From: Candidatus Kapaibacterium sp.
Lineage (GTDB): Bacteria; Bacteroidota; Ignavibacteria; Kapaibacteriales; UBA4661
NCBI GenBank assembly: GCA_025358765.1
Contig: JANYIG010000117.1
Coordinates: 1-33,588 of the forward strand
Direction of reading: 5' to 3'
DNA length: 33,588 bases
Part shown: positions 9,455-18,448 of the stretch, piece by piece
How positions within the stretch are numbered: position 1 is the first letter of the stretch
How the letters are laid out: every line of letters begins with the position of its first letter
The notes under the pieces: generated by a model
Databases searched by the model: none
The model's input: the letters and a program-made list of their open reading frames with translations, nothing else
Told to the model about the DNA's origin: nothing
Position numbers and translations under genes: made by a program

Positions 9455-10354
9455 ATGTTCAATGAACTTATTGCCAAAACACTCCCCCTTGTCCCAAAAT
9501 CGGTTGTTCGCATGGTTGCAAGCCGTTATATTGCTGGCGAAAGCGTGCAGGATGCCGTTAATAGCGTCCGCAAACTCAATAGCATCGGCGCGAGCGGCAC
9601 GGTGGATGTATTAGGTGAATTTGTCACATCGCGCGTACAGGCAAGCGAGGAAACCGCGATGTCGTTGCGGGTTTTGGATGCCATCCATCAAAACGACCTC
9701 AGATCGGGGCTTTCGGTAAAACTTACGTCGTTGGGCTTGGATATTGACGAGGAATTTTGCTATCAAAACGTTCGTTCCATCATTGAGAGGGCGCGTGAAA
9801 TCAAACGTTTTGTACGGTTGGATATGGAAAATTCACCCTACACGACGCAAACTATCGGCATTTACCGTCGCTTGTACGACGAAGGACTGACAAACACAGG
9901 CGTGGTGATTCAAGCATACATGCACCGTAGTGCGGATGATATTCGTTCACTTATTCCGCAAAAGACCTCTGTGCGGCTCTGCAAGGGCATCTACAAAGAA
10001 GCTGCATCTATTGCCTTCCAAGACCGCGCCGCAGTACAGGACAATTACAAAACGCTTCTTGAGCTGCTGTTCGACAACGATATGTACGTTGGCATTGCCA
10101 CGCACGACGATGTATTGCTCGATTTTGCCCGCAATGAAATCGCCAAACGCGGCGTGGCAGCTGATCGCTATGAATTCCAAATGCTGCTTGGCGTACGGGA
10201 AACAAAGCGCGATGAGATTATCCGTGATGGTCACAAAGTGAGGATTTACGTGCCATTTGGACATGATTGGTATGGTTATTCAGTGCGTCGCCTGAAAGAA
10301 AATCCTGATGTGGCAGGGCATATCTTCAAAGCAATGTTTACAGGACAAAGTTAG
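9455..10354 (+). CDS. Proline dehydrogenase (monofunctional, FAD-dependent)
   Basis: 299 residues. The enzyme oxidises proline to pyrroline-5-carboxylate and passes electrons to the quinone pool. The frame is open from 9317, but the ATG at 9455 gives the standard short N-terminus (MFNELIAKTLPLVPKSVV) after the upstream stop at 9398. Hallmarks of the catalytic barrel are VRLDMENSPYT, VVIQAYMHRS, VRLCKGIYKEA, YEFQMLLGVR and the C-terminal VRIYVPFGHDWYGYSVRRL. Length matches the stand-alone enzymes of Bacillus, Thermus and Bacteroidota rather than the large PutA fusion. No pyrroline-5-carboxylate dehydrogenase lies in the window, so the second step must be encoded elsewhere. Confidence 0.95.
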   Translation: MFNELIAKTLPLVPKSVVRMVASRYIAGESVQDAVNSVRKLNSIGASGTVDVLGEFVTSRVQASEETAMSLRVLDAIHQNDLRSGLSVKLTSLGLDIDEEFCYQNVRSIIERAREIKRFVRLDMENSPYTTQTIGIYRRLYDEGLTNTGVVIQAYMHRSADDIRSLIPQKTSVRLCKGIYKEAASIAFQDRAAVQDNYKTLLELLFDNDMYVGIATHDDVLLDFARNEIAKRGVAADRYEFQMLLGVRETKRDEIIRDGHKVRIYVPFGHDWYGYSVRRLKENPDVAGHIFKAMFTGQS

Positions 10355-10377
10355 CCGTATCTAAAAAGGTCAGATGG

Positions 10378-10399
10378 AGTACGAACTTCCGTTCGCACT
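10378..10399 (+). terminator. Weak hairpin downstream of proline dehydrogenase, followed by a short tandem repeat
   Basis: AGT-A-CGAAC, a TTCC loop, then GTTCG-C-ACT make an imperfect eight-pair hairpin 24 bases after the stop. No clean U-run follows, so termination is uncertain. Just beyond, GACTTT is repeated three times at 10404-10421. Confidence 0.3.
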
Positions 10400-10458
10400 C
10401 TATGACTTTGACTTTGACTTTATTCGATTATCACTCCTTAGCGCGAAAATCCATACGT

Positions 10459-10499
10459 CCGTGAAACGTCTTTGCAAACATTCATACGATGTTTCACGG
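10459..10499. promoter_or_regulatory. Perfect 9-base inverted repeat just upstream of the ABC transporter start
   Basis: CCGTGAAAC at 10459-10467 and GTTTCACGG at 10491-10499 are exact reverse complements separated by 23 bases, ending 14 bases before the ATG at 10514. It could be an operator or an RNA hairpin masking the start region. It argues for the ATG start rather than the TTG at 10472, which would place the repeat inside the coding sequence. Confidence 0.4.
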
Positions 10500-10513
10500 T
10501 TGTTCTTGTTTGT

Positions 10514-12400
10514 ATGCCCGTTTCTACAGCTCTTCGTTCTTTTTTCGCAGCGTTTAATCCGTTTGCATCGCCTACAAGCCGCTCTCATCCTTCAGGAAAA
10601 ACGCCATCGTTCAAAGAGCGTTTCACCGCGTTGCAAAATCTACCGCGCTTTTTTCGGCTTATCTGGCAAACCAGCAAGTGGCTCACGCTTGCAAGCGTGA
10701 CTTTACGCCTGTTTCGCGCAGCATTGCCCGCATCGGCGTTGTATGTGGGCAAGCTCATTATTGACGAAGTAGTGCGGCTTGTGCAACATCAAACGCAGGA
10801 TGCAAGCCATCTTTGGGAATTTATTGCGCTGGAGTTCGCATTGGCATTAGCTTCCGATCTGCTCAGTCGTGGCGTTTCGCTTGCCGATAGTCTTCTCGGC
10901 GATTTGTTCGCCAACAGAACTTCCATCGAACTCATGCAACACGCCGCCACGATGGATTTGGAGATGTTCGAGGACTCTGAGTTTTACGATAAACTCGAAA
11001 AAGCGCGTCGCCAAACAACATCCCGCATTAATCTGATGTCACAAGCATTGATGCAAGGTCAAGATTTGATTTCGATGGTATTATTGGCGGCAGGACTTAT
11101 CTATTTTGCGCCTTGGCTTATGCTGTTGCTGCTTGTGACGGTGATACCGGGTTTCATCGGCGAAGCAAATTTTAACGCGCGGAGTTATTCGCTAATGAAT
11201 TCATGGACACCCAAACGCCGCGAACTCGATTACCTGCGCTTCATCGGAGCCAGTGATGAAACGGCGAAGGAAGTAAAAATTTTCGGTTTATCGGATTTTC
11301 TGACCGACCGTTACAAAACACTTTCCGATGAATATTACCGCGAAAACCGCACCCTTGCCATCAAACGAGCAAGTTGGGGTGTTACGCTTGCTGCGGTGGC
11401 AAGTACAGGCTACTACGCAGCATACGTTTACATTATCCTGCAAACTGTTCGTGGAGCCATTTCGTTGGGAGATTTAACGTTTTTAGCGGGTTCGTTCCGA
11501 TCACTGCGGAGTTCGCTCGAAACCGTTCTGTCGCGCTTTGCAGGCATAGCCGAAGGAGCCGTTTATTTGCGCGATTTGTTTGAGTTTTTTGAAATTAAAC
11601 CCGTCATCACGTCGCCCCAAAAACCGCTTCCTTTCCCGCATCCGATTCGGGAGGGATTTGTCTTTGAGAATGTGGGGTTTAAGTATGCCAATTCCGAACG
11701 CTGGGCGTTGCGGAATCTCTCGTTCACGCTGCAAGCAGGTGAAAAATTGGCGCTCGTTGGGGAAAATGGTGCTGGTAAAACCACACTTGTGAAGCTGCTC
11801 GGAAGACTTTATGAACCAACGGAAGGGCGAATTTTATTAGACGGATGCGACCTCCGCGACTACGATGTGGCGGAACTTCGGAGCGAAACGGGCGTGATTT
11901 TTCAAGATTTTGTACGGTACCAGATGACAGCAGGAACGAATATTGCTGTCGGGCGCATCGAAGAGCAAACAAACAAGCCGCGCATTGAACATTCTGCCGC
12001 GCAAAGTCTGGCAGACAGCGTTGTAGATGGGCTTCCGCAGGGCTATGAACAGATGATTGGGCGGCGTTTTGCGGGCGGGACAGAACTTTCGGGCGGACAA
12101 TGGCAAAAAATGGCGCTTGCGCGGGCGTATATGCGCGATGCTCAGGTGCTAATTTTGGACGAACCCACCGCAGCGCTTGATGCCCGTGCCGAATATGAAA
12201 TTTTTCAACGGTTTGCAGAATTGACGCAAGGTAAAACGGCGGTTTTGATTTCCCATCGGTTCTCGACCGTGCGGATGGCAGATAGAATTTTGGTTTTGGA
12301 CGGCGGAACGCTGGCAGAGATTGGTTCGCACGAGGAACTTCTGGAACAGGGTGAACGATATGCGGAATTGTTCCGCTTGCAAGCAAAAGGATACATGTAA
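10514..12400 (+). CDS. ABC exporter, fused permease and ATP-binding half-transporter
   Basis: 628 residues from the ATG at 10514 (a TTG at 10472 in the same frame is less likely). The N-terminal half carries the membrane domain with hydrophobic segments such as LISMVLLAAGLIYFAPWLML and the stretch LAAVASTGYYAAYVYIILQ. The C-terminal half is the nucleotide-binding domain: Walker A VGENGAGKTTL (about 416), Q-loop VIFQDF, signature LSGGQWQKMALARA, Walker B VLILDEPTAALD and switch His in VLISHRFSTV. A half-transporter of this kind works as a dimer and exports lipids, peptides or drugs. No accessory gene next to it reveals the substrate. Upstream are a proline dehydrogenase and a 159-base gap with inverted repeats, so it probably has its own promoter. 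Confidence 0.92.
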   Translation: MPVSTALRSFFAAFNPFASPTSRSHPSGKTPSFKERFTALQNLPRFFRLIWQTSKWLTLASVTLRLFRAALPASALYVGKLIIDEVVRLVQHQTQDASHLWEFIALEFALALASDLLSRGVSLADSLLGDLFANRTSIELMQHAATMDLEMFEDSEFYDKLEKARRQTTSRINLMSQALMQGQDLISMVLLAAGLIYFAPWLMLLLLVTVIPGFIGEANFNARSYSLMNSWTPKRRELDYLRFIGASDETAKEVKIFGLSDFLTDRYKTLSDEYYRENRTLAIKRASWGVTLAAVASTGYYAAYVYIILQTVRGAISLGDLTFLAGSFRSLRSSLETVLSRFAGIAEGAVYLRDLFEFFEIKPVITSPQKPLPFPHPIREGFVFENVGFKYANSERWALRNLSFTLQAGEKLALVGENGAGKTTLVKLLGRLYEPTEGRILLDGCDLRDYDVAELRSETGVIFQDFVRYQMTAGTNIAVGRIEEQTNKPRIEHSAAQSLADSVVDGLPQGYEQMIGRRFAGGTELSGGQWQKMALARAYMRDAQVLILDEPTAALDARAEYEIFQRFAELTQGKTAVLISHRFSTVRMADRILVLDGGTLAEIGSHEELLEQGERYAELFRLQAKGYM

Positions 12401-12507
12401 CCTACACATCGGCATTCCTTCTGACTTTTTGTCATGAATGCAAAGAGACAAAATTTGTTAATTTCACTGTGATGATATTTCTTGGGTAATCGTTGGAGCT
12501 GAGAACT

Positions 12508-15500
12508 ATGAACAGATTTTTTATACGATTTGTGTGCTTATGCTGTGTTGTTGTTGCTTTCTTGTGGTGCGACAATATCCAATCACAACCCCTCACATTT
12601 CGTCGCATTGGCACAGAGCAAGGACTCTCCCAGTGTACAGTCGTGGCGATGCTACAAGACCGCTATGGATTTATGTGGTTTTGTACGCAAGACGGGCTTA
12701 ATCGCTTTGATGGTTATACGTTCAACATCTACAAACATAACCCCGCCGACTCCACCTCACTTTCCAGCAGTATGATTCTTAGCATCTATGAAGACCATGA
12801 AGGTATTTTGTGGGTGGGGACGTATAACGGCTTAAATCGTTTTGATCGAGCAAGTGGAACATTTACCCGATATTACCCAGACAGTGTTCGCACTCCTCAA
12901 AAATGCGGTATTTGGAATATGAGCGAACTACTCGATGGGCGATTCGTTGTTACCACCAGCAGCGGACTTTTCCAGTTTAACGCTCGCAATCGGCAACTGG
13001 TCACGTTTGCCACTTCCGATGAAAGTAATAACGTATTTCGGGGAAAATTTTGCCAACGAGTTCCAAATCATCATGGACGCTTTTTAGTTCGGGTCGAACG
13101 GCAATTATTTGAATATGATGCTCAGGCAAATCGTTTTGTTGCTGTTTCTTATACGCCGTCTTCTATTCATCCGTATCGGAATATACTACTGCCTGTGTAT
13201 GTGGACAAAGCTGGTTCATACTGGTCGGAGACCGAGGCATATGCAGATTCAACAATTAGGGGTATCTACCGATTTATCCCCGCATCTGCGGGACGACAAG
13301 AACAGTGGATTCGTTGTAACAACAGTTCTCAAACTTTCCATAAACCAATTGATATGATTGGCAGACCATATCAAGACAGGCAAGGTAGGATGTGGGTGCA
13401 ATCGTTAAATGGTTTGAATTTATACGATACTGTTCAGAACAAATTTACGCAGTACCATCATATCCCTTCCAACCCCTTATCGCTCGGCGCTGACCAAATA
13501 TTGTGTATGTATGAGGACAGGTCGGGATTATTGTGGGTATCTTCCAATGGAAGTGGTCTTAACATCATGCTGCCCCAGAAGTTTGAGCAATACGTCCTGT
13601 CAAATTCTATAGTATCAAAACAGGACGAGCGCTTTCATTTTTTGAAAGGCATTGCAGAGGATGGCAATGGAGTATTATGGATTGCGGAATATGACCATAA
13701 CCTGCGTACATTTAACTCTACATCGGGCTTGTTTACAGAATACAAGGATGCAAAATCTTCAACGGATGTGCGGATAAATTCTATTTTGTGTTTACATCCG
13801 GACGACGATGGCAATATTTGGTTTGGTGGCTCTTTCAATCGTTTAGGAAAATATTCTCCGCGCACTCATACTTTCCGCTATTTTAACCAGCTCGATTCCA
13901 CCACACCAACGGGTGATTTATTGCTAAGGCGTTCTATGCGCCATATTGCCGAAGATAAGCATGGTTTTTTGTGGTTAGCCACAGACAGAAGCGGGTTACA
14001 GGTATTTCACAAACAGACGGAGCGTTATGTAAAACGCTTTCTGGGTAATCTTGATGTGAGCAATGTTTTTGTGAGTCGTTCCGGTATAGTCTATGCGGGT
14101 ACTGACGGGTCGGGTGTTTATGCTTTTACGCCAATTTCAAATTCGGCTGCTTCAAAAAACTCGTTGCCAGAATACGCAGTGAGCCACTATGCTCATGACC
14201 GCAACAACCCCCAGAGCCTTAGTCCACATAATACGGTGAAGTGTTTTTATGAAGATGCAAACGGCAATATATGGATCGGGCTTGATGGCGGCGGGTTGAA
14301 TTGTTTGAACCCTACCACGCAAACATTCAAGCGTTATACAGAACAAAACGGTCTGCCGAACAATGTTGTTTATGGTATTTTGCCAGACGATGTTGGTAAC
14401 CTTTGGCTCAGTACTAATAAAGGCATATCAAAATTTTCTCCGGCAACAACGACATTTCGTAACTATGATGTGTCGGACGGCTTGCAGGCAAATGAATTTA
14501 ACACCAATGCTTTTTGTCGTTTACGCAACGGGAAAATGGTATTTGGGGGCATTGGCGGCATCAACATGTTTTTTCCTGATTCTGTGCGTGACAATACCCA
14601 CCTGCCACCAGTGATGCTCACCGATATATTAGTGAATGACAAGCCCAAATATATGCCGCAAGGATTGGAACAGTTGCAAGAACTTACGCTACCGTACAGC
14701 GAAAACACCGTATCGCTTACGTTTGCTGCGTTAGATTACACGAATTCCGCAAAAAATCGCTATATATACAAAATGGAAGGCATTGATAAGGATTGGGTGC
14801 AAAGCGGTGCGGTGCGTACCGTTCGGTATGCTGCGCTTCCATCGGGAGAATATTTTTTTCGGGTCAAAGCCTGCAATAATGACGGGGTATGGAATCAAGA
14901 AGGTATTATGCTCCGCATCCGTCTGATTCCACCGTTCTGGCAGACGGCGTGGTTTTATGCATTGTGTGTGGTCGGTACGCTTGGCGGGGTGGCGGGAACG
15001 GCACGATTTGTGTCGCGGCAGCGTTTGCTCAAGCGCATTGAGCATTTGGAACACGAGCGTGCAATAGAGCGGGAGCGCTTAGAGCGGGCATTGGCGATTG
15101 AGCACGAACGCGGGCGCATTTCCCAAGATATTCATGACGAGGTAGGCCCGGGCATGACCAAAATCTTATTGCTTTCCGGTTTTGCCGACAGCATCGGCGC
15201 AAACAGCAGCCATCGTGACAATGGAAGTGGTGAATTAGGGCGGGCAACGCAGGAAGTCATTGAGTCTTTGAACAGTATTATCTGGATGACTAATCCCAAA
15301 AACGACACGCTCGACCATCTTGCAGCATACATTCGTGAATATACCATTGAGTATCTTGATAAAACTGCGATTACATGTCGTTTTAATTTCCCAGATACAG
15401 TACCTATGCTGCATCTGTATGGAACATTGCGACGGAATATTTTCCTGACGGTGAAAGAGGCGCTGAATAATATTGTCAAACACGCCCAGGCAAGCCAAGT

Positions 15501-15750
15501 TACTATCATGCTACAGATGGAAACGCCTATCGAGTTTCAGATACAAATTGCAGATAACGGACAGGGTTTTGCCACGGGGGAAACTTCTCGTCTTGGGAAT
15601 GGTTTAGGGAATATGCGAAACCGCATGAGGGAGTGCGGGTGCGGGTTCGAGCTAATGAGTATGGAGGGCAGGGGGACAAATGTTACTCTTTATATCCAAT
15701 CCACTGGGCTGCCCGAGACAAGCCTTGTCAAACATGGAACAAAATACTGA
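12508..15750 (+). CDS. Two-component-propeller sensor histidine kinase (NarX-like kinase core)
   Basis: 1080 residues from the ATG at 12508, preceded by GGAG about ten bases upstream; a TTG at 12493 is less likely. A signal peptide (MNRFFIRFVCLCCVVVAFLW) leads to two seven-bladed propellers built of ligand-sensing repeats of the pattern 'DxxGxxWxGTxxGLxRFD' (for example DRYGFMWFCTQDGLNRFDGY and DHEGILWVGTYNGLNRFD). Next is a Y_Y_Y domain (about 735-800, with YIYKMEGIDKDWVQ) and one membrane helix (about 808-830). The kinase has a HisKA_3 dimerisation helix with the His at about 876 in ISQDIHDEVGPGM, then HATPase_c (TVKEALNNIVKHAQAS, IADNGQGF, GNGLGNMRNRM). Such proteins sense extracytoplasmic ligands, often glycans in Bacteroidota. 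The LuxR-type regulator at 15885 is the likely partner. Confidence 0.95.
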   Translation: MNRFFIRFVCLCCVVVAFLWCDNIQSQPLTFRRIGTEQGLSQCTVVAMLQDRYGFMWFCTQDGLNRFDGYTFNIYKHNPADSTSLSSSMILSIYEDHEGILWVGTYNGLNRFDRASGTFTRYYPDSVRTPQKCGIWNMSELLDGRFVVTTSSGLFQFNARNRQLVTFATSDESNNVFRGKFCQRVPNHHGRFLVRVERQLFEYDAQANRFVAVSYTPSSIHPYRNILLPVYVDKAGSYWSETEAYADSTIRGIYRFIPASAGRQEQWIRCNNSSQTFHKPIDMIGRPYQDRQGRMWVQSLNGLNLYDTVQNKFTQYHHIPSNPLSLGADQILCMYEDRSGLLWVSSNGSGLNIMLPQKFEQYVLSNSIVSKQDERFHFLKGIAEDGNGVLWIAEYDHNLRTFNSTSGLFTEYKDAKSSTDVRINSILCLHPDDDGNIWFGGSFNRLGKYSPRTHTFRYFNQLDSTTPTGDLLLRRSMRHIAEDKHGFLWLATDRSGLQVFHKQTERYVKRFLGNLDVSNVFVSRSGIVYAGTDGSGVYAFTPISNSAASKNSLPEYAVSHYAHDRNNPQSLSPHNTVKCFYEDANGNIWIGLDGGGLNCLNPTTQTFKRYTEQNGLPNNVVYGILPDDVGNLWLSTNKGISKFSPATTTFRNYDVSDGLQANEFNTNAFCRLRNGKMVFGGIGGINMFFPDSVRDNTHLPPVMLTDILVNDKPKYMPQGLEQLQELTLPYSENTVSLTFAALDYTNSAKNRYIYKMEGIDKDWVQSGAVRTVRYAALPSGEYFFRVKACNNDGVWNQEGIMLRIRLIPPFWQTAWFYALCVVGTLGGVAGTARFVSRQRLLKRIEHLEHERAIERERLERALAIEHERGRISQDIHDEVGPGMTKILLLSGFADSIGANSSHRDNGSGELGRATQEVIESLNSIIWMTNPKNDTLDHLAAYIREYTIEYLDKTAITCRFNFPDTVPMLHLYGTLRRNIFLTVKEALNNIVKHAQASQVTIMLQMETPIEFQIQIADNGQGFATGETSRLGNGLGNMRNRMRECGCGFELMSMEGRGTNVTLYIQSTGLPETSLVKHGTKY

Positions 15751-15884
15751 ATTTTCAGTATGGCATCTTTCTACAGGTCTGTCTAACTTGCATCGTTCGT
15801 TAAAAACACCGTGCCAACCCGATGCCCACGTTGTTATTTGTGAAGGTACATCGGATATCGTAGGACATTCCTGAGGACAATATT

Positions 15885-16502
15885 ATGACCACGCTTGCTG
15901 TCGTCGAGGATATTCACGAGTATCGCAGTTTTCTTCAAACGCTCATAAATGGCGCGGAGGGGCTACAATGTGTTGGTGTTTTTGCGAATGCGGAAGACGC
16001 TCTTGCGAATATTCCCACATTACAACCGGAAATCATCCTGATGGATATTGGTTTGCCGCGTATGTCTGGCGCTGAATGCGCAGAACGTCTGAAAATATTA
16101 TGCCCCAACATACAAATTATGATGTTGACTATTTTTCAAGATTCCGACCGAATTTTTGAGGCATTAAAGTCAGGCGCAACGGGGTATTTGCTCAAAAAAA
16201 CATCGCCAGCACAGATTGTGGAAGCTATTTACAATCTACGCGATGGCGGAGCGCCGATGTCCGCGCAAATTGCCCGTAAGGTTGTCGAAGCATTCCAGCC
16301 CGATCCCGCACTCCAAACATTGACTCCACGGGAAAAAGAACTGCTCTCCTATCTTGCCAAAGGGTATTCGTACAAAGAGATTGCTGCTGTTGTCTTTATC
16401 AGCGTCAAAACAGTGAATAAACACATCTATAACATCTACGAAAAACTTCACGTGAACTCAAGCACGGAAGCTGTTGCCAAGTTTTGGGGTAAAAATTCGT
16501 AG
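15885..16502 (+). CDS. NarL/FixJ-family response regulator (receiver + LuxR HTH)
   Basis: 205 residues. The ATG at 15885 is preceded by GAGGA. The receiver domain has the acidic pair E8-D9 in VVEDIHEY, phospho-acceptor Asp54 in IILMDIGLP, the switch Thr in MMLTIF and Lys104 in LLKKT. The C-terminal LuxR-type helix-turn-helix (about 145-200) contains LTPREKELLSYLAKGYSYKE and the recognition helix region VKTVNKHIYNIYEKL. HisKA_3 kinases characteristically pair with this family, and the propeller kinase ends 134 bases upstream on the same strand, so this is very likely its cognate regulator. The gap holds no terminator I could see. Target genes cannot be told from the sequence. Confidence 0.94.
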   Translation: MTTLAVVEDIHEYRSFLQTLINGAEGLQCVGVFANAEDALANIPTLQPEIILMDIGLPRMSGAECAERLKILCPNIQIMMLTIFQDSDRIFEALKSGATGYLLKKTSPAQIVEAIYNLRDGGAPMSAQIARKVVEAFQPDPALQTLTPREKELLSYLAKGYSYKEIAAVVFISVKTVNKHIYNIYEKLHVNSSTEAVAKFWGKNS

Positions 16503-16538
16503 CGATTTCTGGTTCCATTCTCTCTCTCTCATGTTCCT

Positions 16539-18287
16539 CTACAGCTGATACGCCCTGACGTGATGGCTGCCGCCCTTAACCTTCACATCAAACGAGGGTA
16601 ATTCACCCAAACTGTCTTCAATCATAGTGTAGGTCGCCTGGGAGAGAAGGCAGCCATTGGCTCCGGCGCTGCGCTGAAGCGCTTTCGCAACGTTGATGCC
16701 GTCGCCAATCATAGAATACGACAGACGATGTTTTTTGCTGCCGAAATTTGCCAAAATAAACGTGTCGGAGTGAATGCCAATGCGAACTTTGATAAGCTCG
16801 GTAGCATCGTCGTTGTAATTATCCAAATATTCAAATATCGAGACTGCCGTGTCAATCGCATTCAGCGCGTCATTCAGCCGATCGCCGGAAGAATCAAAAC
16901 GCACCAACAGCTCATCGCCCACGATGCTGTCAATCGTGCCTTGTTTTTCGATGATAATCCCCATCACCGCCTCGAAATAGCTATTCAGTTCGTTCACGAT
17001 TTTTCCGGCATCGCTCCACGCACCGATTTTCGCGGAAAAACTACACATATTACACGACATCAACGTCGAGAAGCGCTCTTCCGGCGCGGGGTCATCCTTA
17101 ATACCCGCAATCACGTCCCACACGGCTTTCATTGCGTCAGGCGAGGCGTATTTTTCGAGGCGCTCTTCGCGTTTGCGACGTAACCCTTGCGCGGCAGTGG
17201 TTTTCACAATACGCTCCAAATCATCCGCCGTAAACGGTTTTGTTAAATACGCCGAAATGCCGAGCGAACGCGCTTTACGCTTGTCTGTCACGGTCGAACG
17301 CGACGACACCATAATCACCGGAATGCCTGCCGTTTCCTCATTCGAGCGAACATTGCTGCAAAATTCCCATCCATCCATCACGGGCATGTCGTAGTCGGAC
17401 GTGATGATGTCGGGTTTCTGCTGCGCCATGAGTTCAAGCGCCTCGCGTCCGTCGGCGGCAGTCAACACTAAGTAGCCAAGCTGTTTGAACATCTTGGAAA
17501 TTAGGTTTCGCACGGTCACACTGTCGTCCACCACGAGCGCAATCAAACGTTTGCCCTTTTTGGGCGGTTTGACGACGTTGTAAATGATGGGAAGATGTTT
17601 TGCGCGGTCGAACGGATACATAAGCACATCGTTGGAACCGGCTTCAAAACAATCCTCGATGATATCCGCGTTGTTTGTGCGTGCAAAGACGATAACGGGT
17701 ATCTGCCCCAGCAAATGTGAACGCTTAATAAGTGTGCTGAACTCCGCACCACTGCGCTGTGGCAAGTCGTAGTCGCACAAAATAAGGTCGGGGAACTGGT
17801 CGCTGGCAATTTTGACCGCTTCCTCCGCAGAACGCGCCCACGTGACCGTAAAATCAAACAGCTCTTTTGCTTGCTCTAATGACGAGGTAAGCTCTCCCAA
17901 TTTGCTGACGACAAGAATTTCCTTCGGCATGTTCAGGATAGAACGCAAGATTTGGTCAAATTGTTCTGCCTTGAATGGAATCGGTAAAAAACCATCGGAG
18001 CCAACTTTGTAAGCAAATTCCGCACCTTCCGGGCGCGACGCAAACACCACAATGTACGCGCCTCCGAGCGATTCGTCCGCTTTGATTTTGGCAATAAGGT
18101 TTTCGCCCGGTTTATCTATCAGCGAGGCTTGCAGGAAAATCAAATCCGGCGCTGCGAGCTGCAATTCCTCGAATAAATTCCCTTCAAGATTCATAAACGT
18201 CGTATCCATGCCCTTGGTTGTGCAGGCATCTTTGATGAATTTTGACAGAACTTTACTGTTCGAGGCAACGAAGGTTTTTACATTCAT
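16539..18287 (-). CDS. Triple-receiver protein with a degenerate class III nucleotidyl cyclase domain
   Basis: 582 residues. Three receiver-like domains stand in tandem. The first (about 3-118) lacks the acidic pair and the phospho-acceptor. The second (about 122-240) keeps an Asp in LILCDYDLP but lacks the acidic pair and Lys. The third (about 247-365) is canonical (VVDDS, Asp298 in TSDYDMPVMDG, Lys350 in LTKPF). Residues about 400-582 match a class III adenylate/guanylate cyclase fold (LNSYFEAVMGIIIEKQG, IVGDELLVRF, RIGIHSD, YSMIGDGINVA). By eye alignment the first metal-binding Asp is Asn413, the base-specifying Lys is Ser454 and the transition-state Arg is Ala536, while Asp458 and Asn532 are kept. 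It may therefore be inactive, or act as a nucleotide sensor. It is divergent from the membrane protein at 18449. Confidence 0.88.
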   Translation of the reverse strand: MNVKTFVASNSKVLSKFIKDACTTKGMDTTFMNLEGNLFEELQLAAPDLIFLQASLIDKPGENLIAKIKADESLGGAYIVVFASRPEGAEFAYKVGSDGFLPIPFKAEQFDQILRSILNMPKEILVVSKLGELTSSLEQAKELFDFTVTWARSAEEAVKIASDQFPDLILCDYDLPQRSGAEFSTLIKRSHLLGQIPVIVFARTNNADIIEDCFEAGSNDVLMYPFDRAKHLPIIYNVVKPPKKGKRLIALVVDDSVTVRNLISKMFKQLGYLVLTAADGREALELMAQQKPDIITSDYDMPVMDGWEFCSNVRSNEETAGIPVIMVSSRSTVTDKRKARSLGISAYLTKPFTADDLERIVKTTAAQGLRRKREERLEKYASPDAMKAVWDVIAGIKDDPAPEERFSTLMSCNMCSFSAKIGAWSDAGKIVNELNSYFEAVMGIIIEKQGTIDSIVGDELLVRFDSSGDRLNDALNAIDTAVSIFEYLDNYNDDATELIKVRIGIHSDTFILANFGSKKHRLSYSMIGDGINVAKALQRSAGANGCLLSQATYTMIEDSLGELPSFDVKVKGGSHHVRAYQL

Positions 18288-18448
18288 GATGATACTGTGC
18301 GATGATGTGGAAAAAATGTCGTCCGGTGTGCATGTTAGGAAGCAGCAACATAAGGGAAAAAAATCGTATCTTCAAACCCGTTACCCTACGATACAAAATA
18401 ATACGAGAATATAGTTGTGGTGGATGCTTGTACTCACGCTTTTCAACG

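Noticed and set aside
11724-12386. 220-codon minus-strand frame opposite the ABC transporter ATPase
   Set aside because: It is a long antisense shadow of the nucleotide-binding domain, whose motifs are intact on the plus strand.
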